Shown one piece after another: positions 53,321 to 62,030 of a stretch of 64,000 nucleotides of DNA. The notes beneath the pieces were generated by a model, which saw only the letters and a program-made list of their open reading frames with translations, did no database searches and was not told the DNA's origin. The translations under genes were made by a program, and so were the position numbers. How positions within the stretch are numbered: the stretch's first letter is position 1; every line of letters starts with the position of its first letter. The stretch is from Sulfurospirillum deleyianum DSM 6946 (lineage in GTDB: Bacteria; Campylobacterota; Campylobacteria; Campylobacterales; Sulfurospirillaceae). The DNA lies in assembly GCF_000024885.1 (NCBI RefSeq), contig NC_013512.1:62001-126000 (forward strand), given 5' to 3'.

Positions 53321-53343
53321 GTAAGCTTTTTAGAAAAGCTTAC
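53321..53343. terminator. Bidirectional hairpin terminator
   Basis: GTAAGCTTTT-TAG-AAAAGCTTAC forms a 10-bp stem between the convergent PilZ and permease genes and includes the permease stop codon. The inner A/T runs do not give a clear downstream T-tract. Confidence 0.6.
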
Positions 53344-54305
53344 ATGCCTCCTTGTTTTTTCATTTTAGTTTCGATTTTATGTCCAAATGCAGTCAGTAAA
53401 AACGTAATCATAAAATAAACTGCTGCAATAATGAGCCATGTCTCAAACGGTGAAAAGGTGTTAGCGACAATTTCTCGTCCAACTTTGGTTAAATCCGTAA
53501 TGGAGATAACAGAAACAAGAGAAGAGTCTTTGACTAAGGCTATCATTTCTCCTACAAGAGTAGGGAGCGCTCGTTTGAGAGCTTGAGGCATAATGATATA
53601 AAGCATGGTTTGAGGATAGTTCATTCCTAATGATTTGGCAGCTTCATATTGTCCTTTGTCGATGGATTGAATCGCACCACGTAAAACTTCTGCGATGTAT
53701 GCACCAAAGAAAAGCCCTAGCGAGATAGCTCCTGCAAAGAAACGTTCAATCTCAAAAATCGTTGCAATAATAAAGTAAAAAATAAAAATTTGTACCAGTA
53801 GAGGGGTTCCTCTAATAATAGCAATATAAATTGTTGCGATATCTTTTAAAAATTGGTAGTGAGAGATACGCATAAAAGCAAGCAGTGCTCCCATTGAAAA
53901 TGCTAAGATTGCAGCCAATCCTGAAATTTCAAGTGTCACTAAGAGCCCCTCAACTAAAGGACCCATTTGCATAGACGTTTGATATGCTAAGGGGTCATTT
54001 TCATAGATATGATCACCCTCTGCTATCTGAAGCGTATAGCCTTTTTCAATCTCAATTTCTTTACTATCTTCTATTCCTTCAATGATAATTTTGGTACCAT
54101 TGATACGTACGTTGCCATCTATGGGAGAAGTAATCGTGTCTGTTTTTTCATACATAAAATATTTAGGAACACCGCTCCATTTCCAAATATAGTTCATATT
54201 GGACGCTGCTAGAAAGAGCGAATAGCCTAAAATAATATAAAACATAGCGGCCACAATGTGACCGAATGTTTTATTGTGTAAAAAGTGTTGTTTCTCTTTT
54301 GCCAC
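53340..54305 (-). CDS. Polar amino-acid ABC permease with N-terminal extracytoplasmic insert
   Basis: A 321-residue permease, longer than the usual ~220-250. The C-terminal part (about 115-320) is a standard HisM/GlnP permease with AIIRGTPLLVQIFIFYFI and EVLRGAIQSIDKGQYEAAKSLG (EAA loop). The N-terminus has an extra helix (about 14-32) and a ~70-residue beta-rich segment (TSPIDGNVRINGTKI, then EGDHIYENDPLAY), reminiscent of a barrel-sandwich/lipoyl-like module, probably in the periplasm. Confidence 0.85.
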   Translation of the reverse strand: MAKEKQHFLHNKTFGHIVAAMFYIILGYSLFLAASNMNYIWKWSGVPKYFMYEKTDTITSPIDGNVRINGTKIIIEGIEDSKEIEIEKGYTLQIAEGDHIYENDPLAYQTSMQMGPLVEGLLVTLEISGLAAILAFSMGALLAFMRISHYQFLKDIATIYIAIIRGTPLLVQIFIFYFIIATIFEIERFFAGAISLGLFFGAYIAEVLRGAIQSIDKGQYEAAKSLGMNYPQTMLYIIMPQALKRALPTLVGEMIALVKDSSLVSVISITDLTKVGREIVANTFSPFETWLIIAAVYFMITFLLTAFGHKIETKMKKQGGM

Positions 54306-54308
54306 TGC

Positions 54309-55109
54309 TTACATTACCTTTTTTTGCCAAGCGGTTTGTGTAAACCATCTGTCATAAATTTTTTTATACGTACCGTCATTTTTTGTTTGGTTCAAGAAAT
54401 TATTTAGCCAATTAAGAAAATCAGGATCACCTTTACGTACCGCAAAACCTAAAGGCTCATAGGTTAATTCATCACTAAGATGTACTAATTTATCGCCACC
54501 TTTTTCAGCAAAGAAGATAGCGTTATAAGGCTTGTCATAGACTAACCCATCTGCATTGCCATTTAGCACCTCTTGTGCTGCGTCTGCTTCAGTTTCGAAA
54601 GTTCTGATTTTTGCTTTTTTAAACATTTTTCGTGTTGCAATTTCCCCTGTGACCCCGATTTTTGTGACGATGGTGTACTCAGGTTTATCCAAATCACTCC
54701 ATTTTTTACCGGCATGTTTTTTAGGGGCAAGAATGGTTTGACCTACGCTAATGTAAGGGTCAGCAAAGTTAATCTTGAGATTGCGCTCTTGTGTGATGGT
54801 CATACCGGAGATGATGATGTCATACTTCCCTGTTAAAAGGCCCGCAATAATTCCATCCCATGCTGTTGGAACGAGCTTGAGTTTGACACCCATTGCTTTT
54901 GCCATTTCATTGGCGATATCCACATCAAAGCCAATGACGTTACCTTGTTTATCTTTCATCTCAAAAGGCATATAACCAGGCTCTAGTCCAACTGTCAATT
55001 CGCCTTTTTGTAAAATGCTATTGAGGGTTGATTTTTGCCATAGATTGATATCATCTGCCATGGCATTGAGTCCAAGCATTACGAGTAATGCCGCTAGAAG
55101 TTTTTTCAT
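54309..55109 (-). CDS. Amino-acid ABC transporter substrate-binding protein
   Basis: A 266-residue periplasmic protein with signal peptide (MKKLLAALLVMLGLNAMA) and SBP family 3 fold: KGELTVGLEPGYMPFEMKD, GFDVDIANEMAKAMG, GKYDIIISGMTITQER. It delivers a polar amino acid to the permease; the exact ligand is not predictable. It is 3 nt from the permease gene and 26 nt from the ATPase gene. Confidence 0.92.
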   Translation of the reverse strand: MKKLLAALLVMLGLNAMADDINLWQKSTLNSILQKGELTVGLEPGYMPFEMKDKQGNVIGFDVDIANEMAKAMGVKLKLVPTAWDGIIAGLLTGKYDIIISGMTITQERNLKINFADPYISVGQTILAPKKHAGKKWSDLDKPEYTIVTKIGVTGEIATRKMFKKAKIRTFETEADAAQEVLNGNADGLVYDKPYNAIFFAEKGGDKLVHLSDELTYEPLGFAVRKGDPDFLNWLNNFLNQTKNDGTYKKIYDRWFTQTAWQKKVM

Positions 55110-55135
55110 ACCTACGCTCCTTAAGGGTTTAGTTT

Positions 55136-55876
55136 TTAATGTGTTAAGATTTCTTGTAAAAATTTTTGTGCACGTTCTGTTTTTGGATTGGTGAAAAAGT
55201 CTTCAGGTGTTCCCTCTTCAATAATCCTTCCTTCATCCATAAAAACAATGCGATTACTGACCTCTTTTGCAAAACCCATTTCATGTGTGACACAAATGAT
55301 GGTGTAGTTTTCGTGAGCAAGTTCTCGCATAACATCTAAAACACCACCAATCATTTCAGGATCAAGTGCAGACGTTGGCTCATCAAAAAGAATAATTTTA
55401 GGTTGCATGGCAAGGGTTCTTGCAATCGCAACACGCTGTTTTTGTCCACCGCTGAGCTCGTTAGGATAGCCCTCAGCTTTATGGACTAATCCTACACGTT
55501 CTAAGAGTTTTAAAGAGCGTTCATTGGCATCATGCTTACTCACTTTTTTTACTTTACGCTGTGCAAGGGTGATATTCTCTAAGATGGTAAGATGTGGGAA
55601 AAGATTAAAATGTTGAAAAACCATTCCCGTTTCTGCTCGAACACTGTTGATATTAACTTTTTTGTCATACAAATCATAGGTATCAACGTTAATCTCGCCA
55701 CTGTCAATTTCTTCAAGTTTATTAATACAGCGAATAAGTGTTGATTTTCCACTTCCGCTAGGTCCACAGATAACAACAATTTCTCCCTCTTTAACAGAAA
55801 AATTGATGTTTTTAAGCACATGAAAATCGCCATAATATTTATCAACGTTTTCCATTCGCACAATTGTTTGATTCAT
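55136..55876 (-). CDS. Amino-acid ABC transporter ATPase (GlnQ-like)
   Basis: A 246-residue ATPase: Walker [15 protein letters not shown], signature [19 protein letters not shown], Walker [15 protein letters not shown]-loop VTHEMGFA. It powers uptake with the adjoining binding protein and permease and is the first gene of this operon. Confidence 0.94.
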   Translation of the reverse strand: MNQTIVRMENVDKYYGDFHVLKNINFSVKEGEIVVICGPSGSGKSTLIRCINKLEEIDSGEINVDTYDLYDKKVNINSVRAETGMVFQHFNLFPHLTILENITLAQRKVKKVSKHDANERSLKLLERVGLVHKAEGYPNELSGGQKQRVAIARTLAMQPKIILFDEPTSALDPEMIGGVLDVMRELAHENYTIICVTHEMGFAKEVSNRIVFMDEGRIIEEGTPEDFFTNPKTERAQKFLQEILTH

Positions 55877-56041
55877 TCAAACCTTTCATTGAGAAGTTCT
55901 AAATTGGTGTCTTGGAAAGTTTTTGCAAAAAGCTTCTTTACAAGAAGGCTCATCTCTCGTTAAATACGAAATTTTTTGAGAACGCATCATAATTGTAGCA
56001 GTTGTATATAAAAGTAAGATAAAGGTTTTGTATAAAATTTT

Positions 56042-56362
56042 CTAATTGCAAGAAGGAACATTTCCACTGTCGCTTGCAAAAGAACTTAAAAAATGATAAA
56101 GATTTAAAAGATCATTTGGATCACTAATTTCAGGGGCGTGTGGACAAAGTACTTGGATAGCTAAGGAGAGTTGGTTGTTTTGATAAAAGTGTTTCCACTC
56201 ATTCATCGTATGTTTTTTCCCCATAACATTACCATTAAATCCGCATGCCGGTTTGAGAACTTTTGAATAATAAACTTTACCTTTCAGGGTACTAGCAGCC
56301 AAAGAGGAGGGAAGTGCACACAATACAGTGAGCATTAAGAGACAATACATCAACTTTTTCAT
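56042..56362 (-). CDS. Exported protein related to cytochrome-like small proteins but lacking CxxCH
   Basis: A 106-residue protein with signal peptide (LMLTVLCALPSSLAAS). The mature part (GKVYYSKVLKPACGFNGNVM, then TMNEWKHFY) resembles small periplasmic proteins annotated with c-type cytochromes in this phylum, but has only isolated cysteines and no haem motif. Disulfide bonding is possible. It lies 26 nt downstream of a cytochrome c gene. Confidence 0.6.
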   Translation of the reverse strand: MKKLMYCLLMLTVLCALPSSLAASTLKGKVYYSKVLKPACGFNGNVMGKKHTMNEWKHFYQNNQLSLAIQVLCPHAPEISDPNDLLNLYHFLSSFASDSGNVPSCN

Positions 56363-56388
56363 ACGAAAAGGTGCCTTTTTTAAGGAGA

Positions 56389-56703
56389 TTATTTCGGTAA
56401 TTTTGAAATGTATTGTGCAACTTCGTTAATATCTTGCTCACTCATATTCTTTGTCTGCTTTGACATGACCAAAGACGTTCCATGTGCTTTAAATTCACTT
56501 TCTCGGTAAAATTTAAGACTCTCAATTAAATCTTTAACATTTTGTCCTGCGATGATGCCACTTTTACCAAATGCTTTATTTTTGCCATCTATTCCATGGC
56601 AACCTGCACATTGACGGTAGAGTATTTCACCGTTATTTTGTGCGCGTAGAGCTGTAAAAGAAGCGACCAGACAGAAACAAGAGATCCAAATGCGCGGTGT
56701 CAT
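56389..56703 (-). CDS. Periplasmic cytochrome c (c553-type)
   Basis: A 104-residue protein with a signal peptide (ISCFCLVASFTALRA). Haem motif CAGCH is at about 33-37, with the later Met ligand probably in LVMSKQTKNM. It ends MSEQDINEVAQYISKL, as in class I c553 cytochromes. It transfers electrons in the periplasm, presumably to a terminal oxidase or peroxidase. Confidence 0.88.
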   Translation of the reverse strand: MTPRIWISCFCLVASFTALRAQNNGEILYRQCAGCHGIDGKNKAFGKSGIIAGQNVKDLIESLKFYRESEFKAHGTSLVMSKQTKNMSEQDINEVAQYISKLPK

Positions 56704-56844
56704 TACTAAAACCTCCCAAAATATGTCACAAGAAAGTAATTATAGCATTAACATGTGAGAAAGATTAAGAAAAATAATTTTTTTCTTTTTTTCATCCGAT
56801 GTGTTACAATACGTGCTTATCTTACAAAAAATAGGTTGGATTTC

Positions 56845-57750
56845 TTGATAAATTATAAATTAAAAGAGTTAATTGCAGATTTTTTGCTTCTTTTAGTAGC
56901 AGTTGCGTGGGGAAGTACATTTTTTGTTGTTCAAGCAGCGGTAAATGAAACACCTGTCTATACTTTTTTGTTTTGGCGGTTTTTCGTAGCAGCCGTGTTG
57001 ATGCTTCTTCTTTCCGTGAGAGCATTGCGTTACTTTAATACAGAAGTTTTAAAAGCAGGTGTTCTACTCGGAACGTTTATGTTTTTAGGGTATGCTTTTC
57101 AGACGTTTGCACTGACTTATACGTACTCTTCCACCGTAGGGTTTATTACAGGCTTAAATGTCATTGTGGTACCGTTTATCTCCTATCTTATTTTTAAACA
57201 CAAAGCCTCTTTATTCTCCTCTTTTGGAGCAGTCGTTGCTGCGATTGGACTTTATTTTCTCACGCTCAACAGTGAGATTGGGTTTGGTTTAGGCGAGGGG
57301 TATGCGTTTATTTGTGCCATGATGTTTGCTTTACATATTGTATTTACGGGGTATTATTCCACAAAGCATAATGTTTATTTGTTGGTTTGTATTCAATTTT
57401 TTACCGTTGCGTTGGGCTCTTTCATAGGAGGGTTTGTTTTAGAGGGTGCGATTATGCCTCCTCGCATAGATGGGTTGTTTATCAATGCGATTGCGATTAC
57501 TGTTTTGTTTGCGACTATTTTTGCTTTTTGGGTACAAACGGCGGTGCAGCGTTTTACCACAGCGGCTAAAACAGCGATTATTTTTACGATGGAACCTGTG
57601 AGTGCGGGATTATTTGGGTATTGGTTTGCCAATGAAGTGTTGAGTCTTTCGCAAATTGCGGGAGCTTTTTTGATTTTAAGTGGTATGTTGATTGCAGAAT
57701 TGGGTGCTTATATGGTAGAGCGCCGTCGCCTGAAGCGAAAGCCACTCTAG
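56845..57750 (+). CDS. EamA/DMT-family transporter
   Basis: About 301 residues with ten membrane helices in two EamA repeats (LLLVAVAWGSTFFVVQAAV and the second repeat with TAAKTAIIFTMEPVSAGLFGYWF). The substrate is unknown; the family includes metabolite exporters. The TTG at 56845 with AGGTTGGA upstream gives the usual family length; the longer open frame begins in AT-rich upstream DNA. Its stop overlaps the convergent znuB stop. Confidence 0.85.
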   Translation: MINYKLKELIADFLLLLVAVAWGSTFFVVQAAVNETPVYTFLFWRFFVAAVLMLLLSVRALRYFNTEVLKAGVLLGTFMFLGYAFQTFALTYTYSSTVGFITGLNVIVVPFISYLIFKHKASLFSSFGAVVAAIGLYFLTLNSEIGFGLGEGYAFICAMMFALHIVFTGYYSTKHNVYLLVCIQFFTVALGSFIGGFVLEGAIMPPRIDGLFINAIAITVLFATIFAFWVQTAVQRFTTAAKTAIIFTMEPVSAGLFGYWFANEVLSLSQIAGAFLILSGMLIAELGAYMVERRRLKRKPL

Positions 57751-58556
57751 GCTTTACGCAAAAGGGTACTGAATAGAAATTGAAGAAAAAAGGTTGCAGT
57801 TCCTACCATAATAATCGTTGCTCCTGCGCTGAGGTTGAAGAAAGACGCAAGGAGTAATCCTGTGATACAAAAGAAAGCCGATAAAAGGGCGGAGAAGAGC
57901 ATCATTTTTGCCATAGAATTTGTTAGTTTTTCAGCGATGTAAGGAGGAATGGTTAGTAAGGCAATGACCAAAATAAGTCCCACCGCACGGATAATAATTA
58001 CCACACCCAAAGCCGTCATCAACACCAACCCAAAATAGAGCAAGGTAACATTGACACCTCTGAGTTTGGCAAATTGTGCATCAAAACTCATCGCTAAAAG
58101 TTGTTTGTAAAAGAGTAACGCAAAGACTAACACCAAAACAAACACACCACTCATGCCATAAATATCTTCGTTAGAAACAGATAAAATAGCACCAAAAAGA
58201 TAACTCATTAAATCCACATTATACCCAGGTGTTAGATCCGTCATAATAATACCCAGTGCCATACCAAACGCCCAAATCACTCCGATAAGTGAGTCAATAC
58301 GTGTGCTATTTTGATGCGTAATATAAGCAATAATCAGCCCTAGAAACAGTGCAAAAAGAGAAGCACCCAGCATGGGGGCAATACCAAAATAAAGGGCAAG
58401 TCCAATCCCGCCATACGAGCCATGTGCAATACCACCCGCAATGAAAACCATACGGTTAATGACAATCAGTGTTCCAATAACACCACAAATAACACTCACT
58501 AACACAGAAGCAAACAGAGCGTTTTGCATAAAATCAAATGAAAAAAGTTCTATCAT
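57747..58556 (-). CDS. znuB: Zinc ABC transporter permease
   Basis: A 269-residue permease of the ABC-3 (ZnuB/TroC) family with about eight helices, including FIAGGIAHGSYGGIGLALYF and the conserved VGLILVIALLTIPPYIAEKL. It imports zinc with ZnuC and ZnuA. It overlaps znuC by 4 nt. Confidence 0.9.
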   Translation of the reverse strand: MIELFSFDFMQNALFASVLVSVICGVIGTLIVINRMVFIAGGIAHGSYGGIGLALYFGIAPMLGASLFALFLGLIIAYITHQNSTRIDSLIGVIWAFGMALGIIMTDLTPGYNVDLMSYLFGAILSVSNEDIYGMSGVFVLVLVFALLFYKQLLAMSFDAQFAKLRGVNVTLLYFGLVLMTALGVVIIIRAVGLILVIALLTIPPYIAEKLTNSMAKMMLFSALLSAFFCITGLLLASFFNLSAGATIIMVGTATFFLQFLFSTLLRKA

Positions 58557-59314
58557 AAAACCTCTTTATGAAAATGGTTACACCGTGTAGCACTAATGAG
58601 CTCAATTGGACAGAAATGACCATTGGTTTTTTGAAAGGTTTGTAGGTTTGGTGTGGCGGATACATCATGAATATAGAGTGTTTTATTGATATGCGCAACT
58701 TTGGTAGCGTAGTTGAGAGCGACATTGATATCGTGGCTGATAATGACAATTCCCACTGTTTCATTGAGAGTTTTTAACAATTTAAAGACCTCCATTTGTC
58801 CTGCGGTATCGATGCTTGCCGTGGGCTCGTCTAGGAAAATGATTTTTGCTTCACACGCCAAAGCACGGGCAATAAAAACACGTTGACGTTGTCCGCCGGA
58901 GAGGGCATTGATTTTTTGATGCTCAAACCCTTTCATACCCACTTTTTCAAGCATGGCATATGCTATTGCATAATCTTCTTTGGAATAGGGTGCAAAGGAG
59001 GTTGATTTTTGAAGTCTTCCCATCAAAACAACATCGAGCACTTTAATAGGAAAGTCTTTATTGGCAATCGTATCTTGTGGAACATAAGCAATTTCATGGC
59101 TTACATGTAAAGGATTTTTTCCAAAAAGCAAAACCTCGCCTGATGTAGGGCGAAGAAGTCCTATCATGACTTTTAGAAGGGTACTTTTTCCTCCACCATT
59201 AGGCCCAATGATGGCTAAAAACTCTTTACGATTGTATTGGAGGTTAATGTCCTCCAATACAATCGTCCCATCGTAACTAAAAAAAAGGTGATTAATTGAA
59301 ATATCGTTTTGCAT
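58553..59314 (-). CDS. znuC: Zinc ABC transporter ATPase
   Basis: A 253-residue ATPase: Walker A IGPNGGGKSTLLKV, signature LSGGQRQRVFIARALACEA, Walker B IIFLDEPTASID, H-loop ISHDINVA. It is placed between znuA (13 nt upstream) and znuB. A TTACATGTAA copy (59101-59110) is read as PLHVSHE. Confidence 0.92.
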   Translation of the reverse strand: MQNDISINHLFFSYDGTIVLEDINLQYNRKEFLAIIGPNGGGKSTLLKVMIGLLRPTSGEVLLFGKNPLHVSHEIAYVPQDTIANKDFPIKVLDVVLMGRLQKSTSFAPYSKEDYAIAYAMLEKVGMKGFEHQKINALSGGQRQRVFIARALACEAKIIFLDEPTASIDTAGQMEVFKLLKTLNETVGIVIISHDINVALNYATKVAHINKTLYIHDVSATPNLQTFQKTNGHFCPIELISATRCNHFHKEVL

Positions 59315-59327
59315 AAGGACGATTATA

Positions 59328-60185
59328 TCATTTTAGTTCTGATTCAAATATTTCAGCCACACTAAGCATATTCTCACGCCATTCGTAGGCAAGAGGGTTG
59401 ATGGTTAAGACTTTGCCATTGATTTGGGTTGCAATAGTTTGTGCGCTTTTTTGTGAGAATTGAGGAGAGACAAAAATGACTTTAACATTCTCCTCTTTTG
59501 CTTCTTCAATAATGCGTGCCAACTCTTTAGGTTTAGGCTCTTTTCCACTCACTTCAATCGCAATCTGCTCTAAATTGTAGCGTTTAGCGAAGTAGCCAAA
59601 AGAGGGGTGAAAAATGATAAATTTTCGATTTTTAACATTCGATAGCTTGTTTTGGATAGTTGCATCGAGCGTATCCAAAGAGGCATTGAATGCTTCATAA
59701 TTCTCCGTCAATGCTTTTACATGTAAAGGGTAGAGTTTGACGAGGGCATCGTAAATATTTTTAGCTTGAATTTTTACAGAAATAGGATCAAGCCAAACAT
59801 GTGGATCAGGTGTACCGTGTTCATCGTGTTGATGAGCTTTTTCTTCATGGTGGTGCTCTGCCATAGGAATTTTTTCAAGTCCTTGGATGGTATCGACGAT
59901 AAGCAGTTTGGGATGAGTGCTTTTAAATTTAGGAAGCCATGCTTTTTCAAATCCATCTCCAATGCTGAAGTAGGCGTCTGAGTTGGCTAACTCTTTCATT
60001 TGTGAAGGTTTTGGCTCATAGGTGTGAGGGCTTGAACCGGGGCTTACCATAACGTTTACATGTAAAAGCTCTTTTGCGATTTGTTCGACAAAATATTTCT
60101 GAGGTACAATGCTCACCGTAACAGTTGGTTTAGCATACAAAAAGGTGCTAAAAAGTAGTGTAAAAAGTAACAAAACACGTTTCAT
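59328..60185 (-). CDS. znuA: Zinc-binding periplasmic protein ZnuA
   Basis: A 285-residue cluster A-I metal-binding protein with signal peptide (MKRVLLLFTLLFSTFLYA). Zinc ligands are expected at PGSSPHTYEPKPSQ, DPHVWLDP and FHPSFGYFAKRY. A His-rich loop (HHHEEKAHQHDEH) favours zinc over manganese. The ATG at 60185 has AAAGGAG upstream. Two TTACATGTAA copies (59717-59726 and 60056-60065) are read as PLHVK and LLHVN. Confidence 0.93.
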   Translation of the reverse strand: MKRVLLLFTLLFSTFLYAKPTVTVSIVPQKYFVEQIAKELLHVNVMVSPGSSPHTYEPKPSQMKELANSDAYFSIGDGFEKAWLPKFKSTHPKLLIVDTIQGLEKIPMAEHHHEEKAHQHDEHGTPDPHVWLDPISVKIQAKNIYDALVKLYPLHVKALTENYEAFNASLDTLDATIQNKLSNVKNRKFIIFHPSFGYFAKRYNLEQIAIEVSGKEPKPKELARIIEEAKEENVKVIFVSPQFSQKSAQTIATQINGKVLTINPLAYEWRENMLSVAEIFESELK

Positions 60186-60197
60186 AAAATCTCCTTT

Positions 60198-60250
60198 GCG
60201 ACTAAGTTGCATAAAATACGCAGAATCTTAATCAAATGCAACTTAGTTGT
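60198..60250. promoter_or_regulatory. Two candidate Zur operators between znuA and its regulator
   Basis: Two 13-bp near-palindromes, GCGACTAAGTTGC (60198-60210) and GCAACTTAGTTGT (60238-60250), share the form GCaACTwAGTTGc with centres 40 bp apart. They are also inverted copies of each other: ACTAAGTTGCAT (60201-60212) is the exact reverse complement of 60236-60247. They flank the znuA -10 and cover its -35. Confidence 0.6.
60213..60241 (-). promoter_or_regulatory. znuA promoter
   Basis: On the minus strand, TTGCAT (-35, 60236-60241) and TATTTT (-10, 60213-60218) are separated by 17 nt. The -35 lies in one operator half and the other operator begins just after the -10, the layout expected for zinc repression. 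Confidence 0.5.
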
Positions 60251-60305
60251 GACTTAATAAAAAATTGGATACCATTCACGACAATTTACATGTAAAGAGT
60301 GGGTG

Positions 60306-60677
60306 ATGAACGAACAGATAAAAGCATTGTGTTGTAAATATGACATTAAATTTACAACCGCACGTTTTTCAATTTTAATGGTGCTTAAAGCGGCAACACA
60401 GCCCATGAATTATGAGCAAATTAAAGAAAAAATGGACAGTGCTATGGATAAAGCGACCTTTTATCGCAATATTGCGCTTTTTGAAGAGGCGGGAATGGTG
60501 CATAAATTTGAAGGCGATGATCGCAAGTGGTATTTTGAGCTTTCAGGCAAAACTCATGCGCATTTTATTTGTGAACAGTGCCATCGAATTATTTGTATGG
60601 ATGTGGATTTTGGTGAGGTGGAAGGTGAAGTGAAAAGCATTGTGCTTAAAGGCATTTGCAAGGCGTGTCAATCATGA
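60306..60677 (+). CDS. zur: Fur-family regulator, probably Zur
   Basis: A 123-residue Fur-family protein: winged-helix DNA-binding half (FTTARFSILMVLKAATQPMN, DKATFYRNIALFEEAGMV) and dimerisation half with HAHFICEQCHRIICMD and the second Cys pair CKACQS, which bind structural zinc. Divergence from znuA and the shared operators point to zinc control. An in-frame GTG (60303) is the alternative start. It overlaps the next gene by ATGA. A TTTACATGTAAA copy lies just before it. Confidence 0.85.
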   Translation: MNEQIKALCCKYDIKFTTARFSILMVLKAATQPMNYEQIKEKMDSAMDKATFYRNIALFEEAGMVHKFEGDDRKWYFELSGKTHAHFICEQCHRIICMDVDFGEVEGEVKSIVLKGICKACQS

Positions 60678-61159
60678 AATGGTTTTTACATGTCAGTATT
60701 ACATTGCTTCTTTTTATCTTGAGTGGCTGTGCTGTTAAAAAAGAGATTACACGTTCAGAAGCCTATATTATTACCATTAAAAATAAACAAATCGCACTCT
60801 CCGATACAGGCTTTATCAACCACGGAAATCATTACGATAGTATTCAGATTTTTTCAGCGGGCAATGTACTGTTTCATCTTGAAATGATGGGCAATTATAT
60901 CTGTTTGGATGGGCAATGTTTGGATAAACTCGCTTTTAATCACCATTTTTTTCAAGCCGAACATTATCCAGAATTGATTGAAGATATTATGGCGCAAAAG
61001 CCTATTTATCATGGTAAATTCTTACGCCAAACCCCTCAGGGATTTGAGCAAGAACTCACTTTTGAAGGAAGCCATATCCTCTATAAAGTTGAAAATGCAC
61101 ACTCAAGTTTCAAAGATACCCAAAACGGTATTTTGATTCGACTTAGACCATTACCCTAA
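60674..61159 (+). CDS. Lipoprotein of unknown function
   Basis: A 161-residue protein with lipobox LSGC ([20 protein letters not shown]). The mature part is beta-rich ([39 protein letters not shown]) with a possible CLDGQC disulfide. It starts within the zur stop codon, so it is translated with zur; a role in zinc or envelope homeostasis would be inference only. Confidence 0.75.
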   Translation: MKWFLHVSITLLLFILSGCAVKKEITRSEAYIITIKNKQIALSDTGFINHGNHYDSIQIFSAGNVLFHLEMMGNYICLDGQCLDKLAFNHHFFQAEHYPELIEDIMAQKPIYHGKFLRQTPQGFEQELTFEGSHILYKVENAHSSFKDTQNGILIRLRPLP

Positions 61160-61170
61160 AAGGAAAAATA

Positions 61171-62013
61171 ATGAAATATGTTGGGGCACATGTGAGTGCC
61201 AGTGGAGGGGTATTTAATGCTCCTATAAATGCAGTGAAAATTGGGGCAAAAGCCTTTGCTCTTTTTACGAAAAATCAACGCCAATGGGAAGGAAAATCGC
61301 TTACAAAAGAAGATATTGAGCGTTTTAAAGTTGAACTGGAAAAAGCAGAAATTCTTCCCAAACACGTCTTAGCTCACGATAGTTATTTGATTAATTTAGG
61401 GCATCCAGAAGCAGATGCACGGCAGAAGTCTTTAAACGCTTTTATTGATGAGGTGAAGCGCTGTGAGGCGTTAGGGCTTGATAAGTTGAACTTTCATCCA
61501 GGTAGTCACCTAAAGCAAATCAGCGAAGAGGCGTGTTTGGAGCTGATTAGTGCTTCGATGAACGAAGTGTTACGCAAAACCAGTGGTGTGACACTCGTTG
61601 TTGAAAATACTGCAGGACAAGGAAGCAATTTAGGTTACAAAATGGAACACCTTAGTTATCTAATGGAAAACGCTATCGATAAAGAGCGGGTGGGTGTTTG
61701 CATTGATACGTGTCATCTTTTTACCTCAGGGTATGACTTTAGAACTGAAGAAACCTATGGGCAAACGATGCACAAATTTGATACAATCGTGGGCTTTAAG
61801 TACCTCAAAGGAATGCATCTTAACGATTCTAAGCCTGATTTGGGCTCGCATGTGGACAGGCACGACTCTTTAGGCAAAGGGAAGCTAGGACTAGCGCCTT
61901 TTAAATTAATCATGAATGATGCTCGCATGGATGATATCCCTTTAATACTTGAAACGATAGACGAATCTATTTGGGCAGAAGAGATTGCACTTCTTTATAG
62001 CCTAATTGACTAA
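61171..62013 (+). CDS. nfo: Endonuclease IV
   Basis: A 280-residue AP endonuclease (TIM barrel, three Zn ions) for base-excision repair. Metal ligands appear in [60 protein letters not shown] and ILETID. Complete by length and motifs. AAAGGA precedes the ATG. Confidence 0.95.
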   Translation: MKYVGAHVSASGGVFNAPINAVKIGAKAFALFTKNQRQWEGKSLTKEDIERFKVELEKAEILPKHVLAHDSYLINLGHPEADARQKSLNAFIDEVKRCEALGLDKLNFHPGSHLKQISEEACLELISASMNEVLRKTSGVTLVVENTAGQGSNLGYKMEHLSYLMENAIDKERVGVCIDTCHLFTSGYDFRTEETYGQTMHKFDTIVGFKYLKGMHLNDSKPDLGSHVDRHDSLGKGKLGLAPFKLIMNDARMDDIPLILETIDESIWAEEIALLYSLID

Positions 62014-62030
62014 TTTTTTAAGGAAACTGA

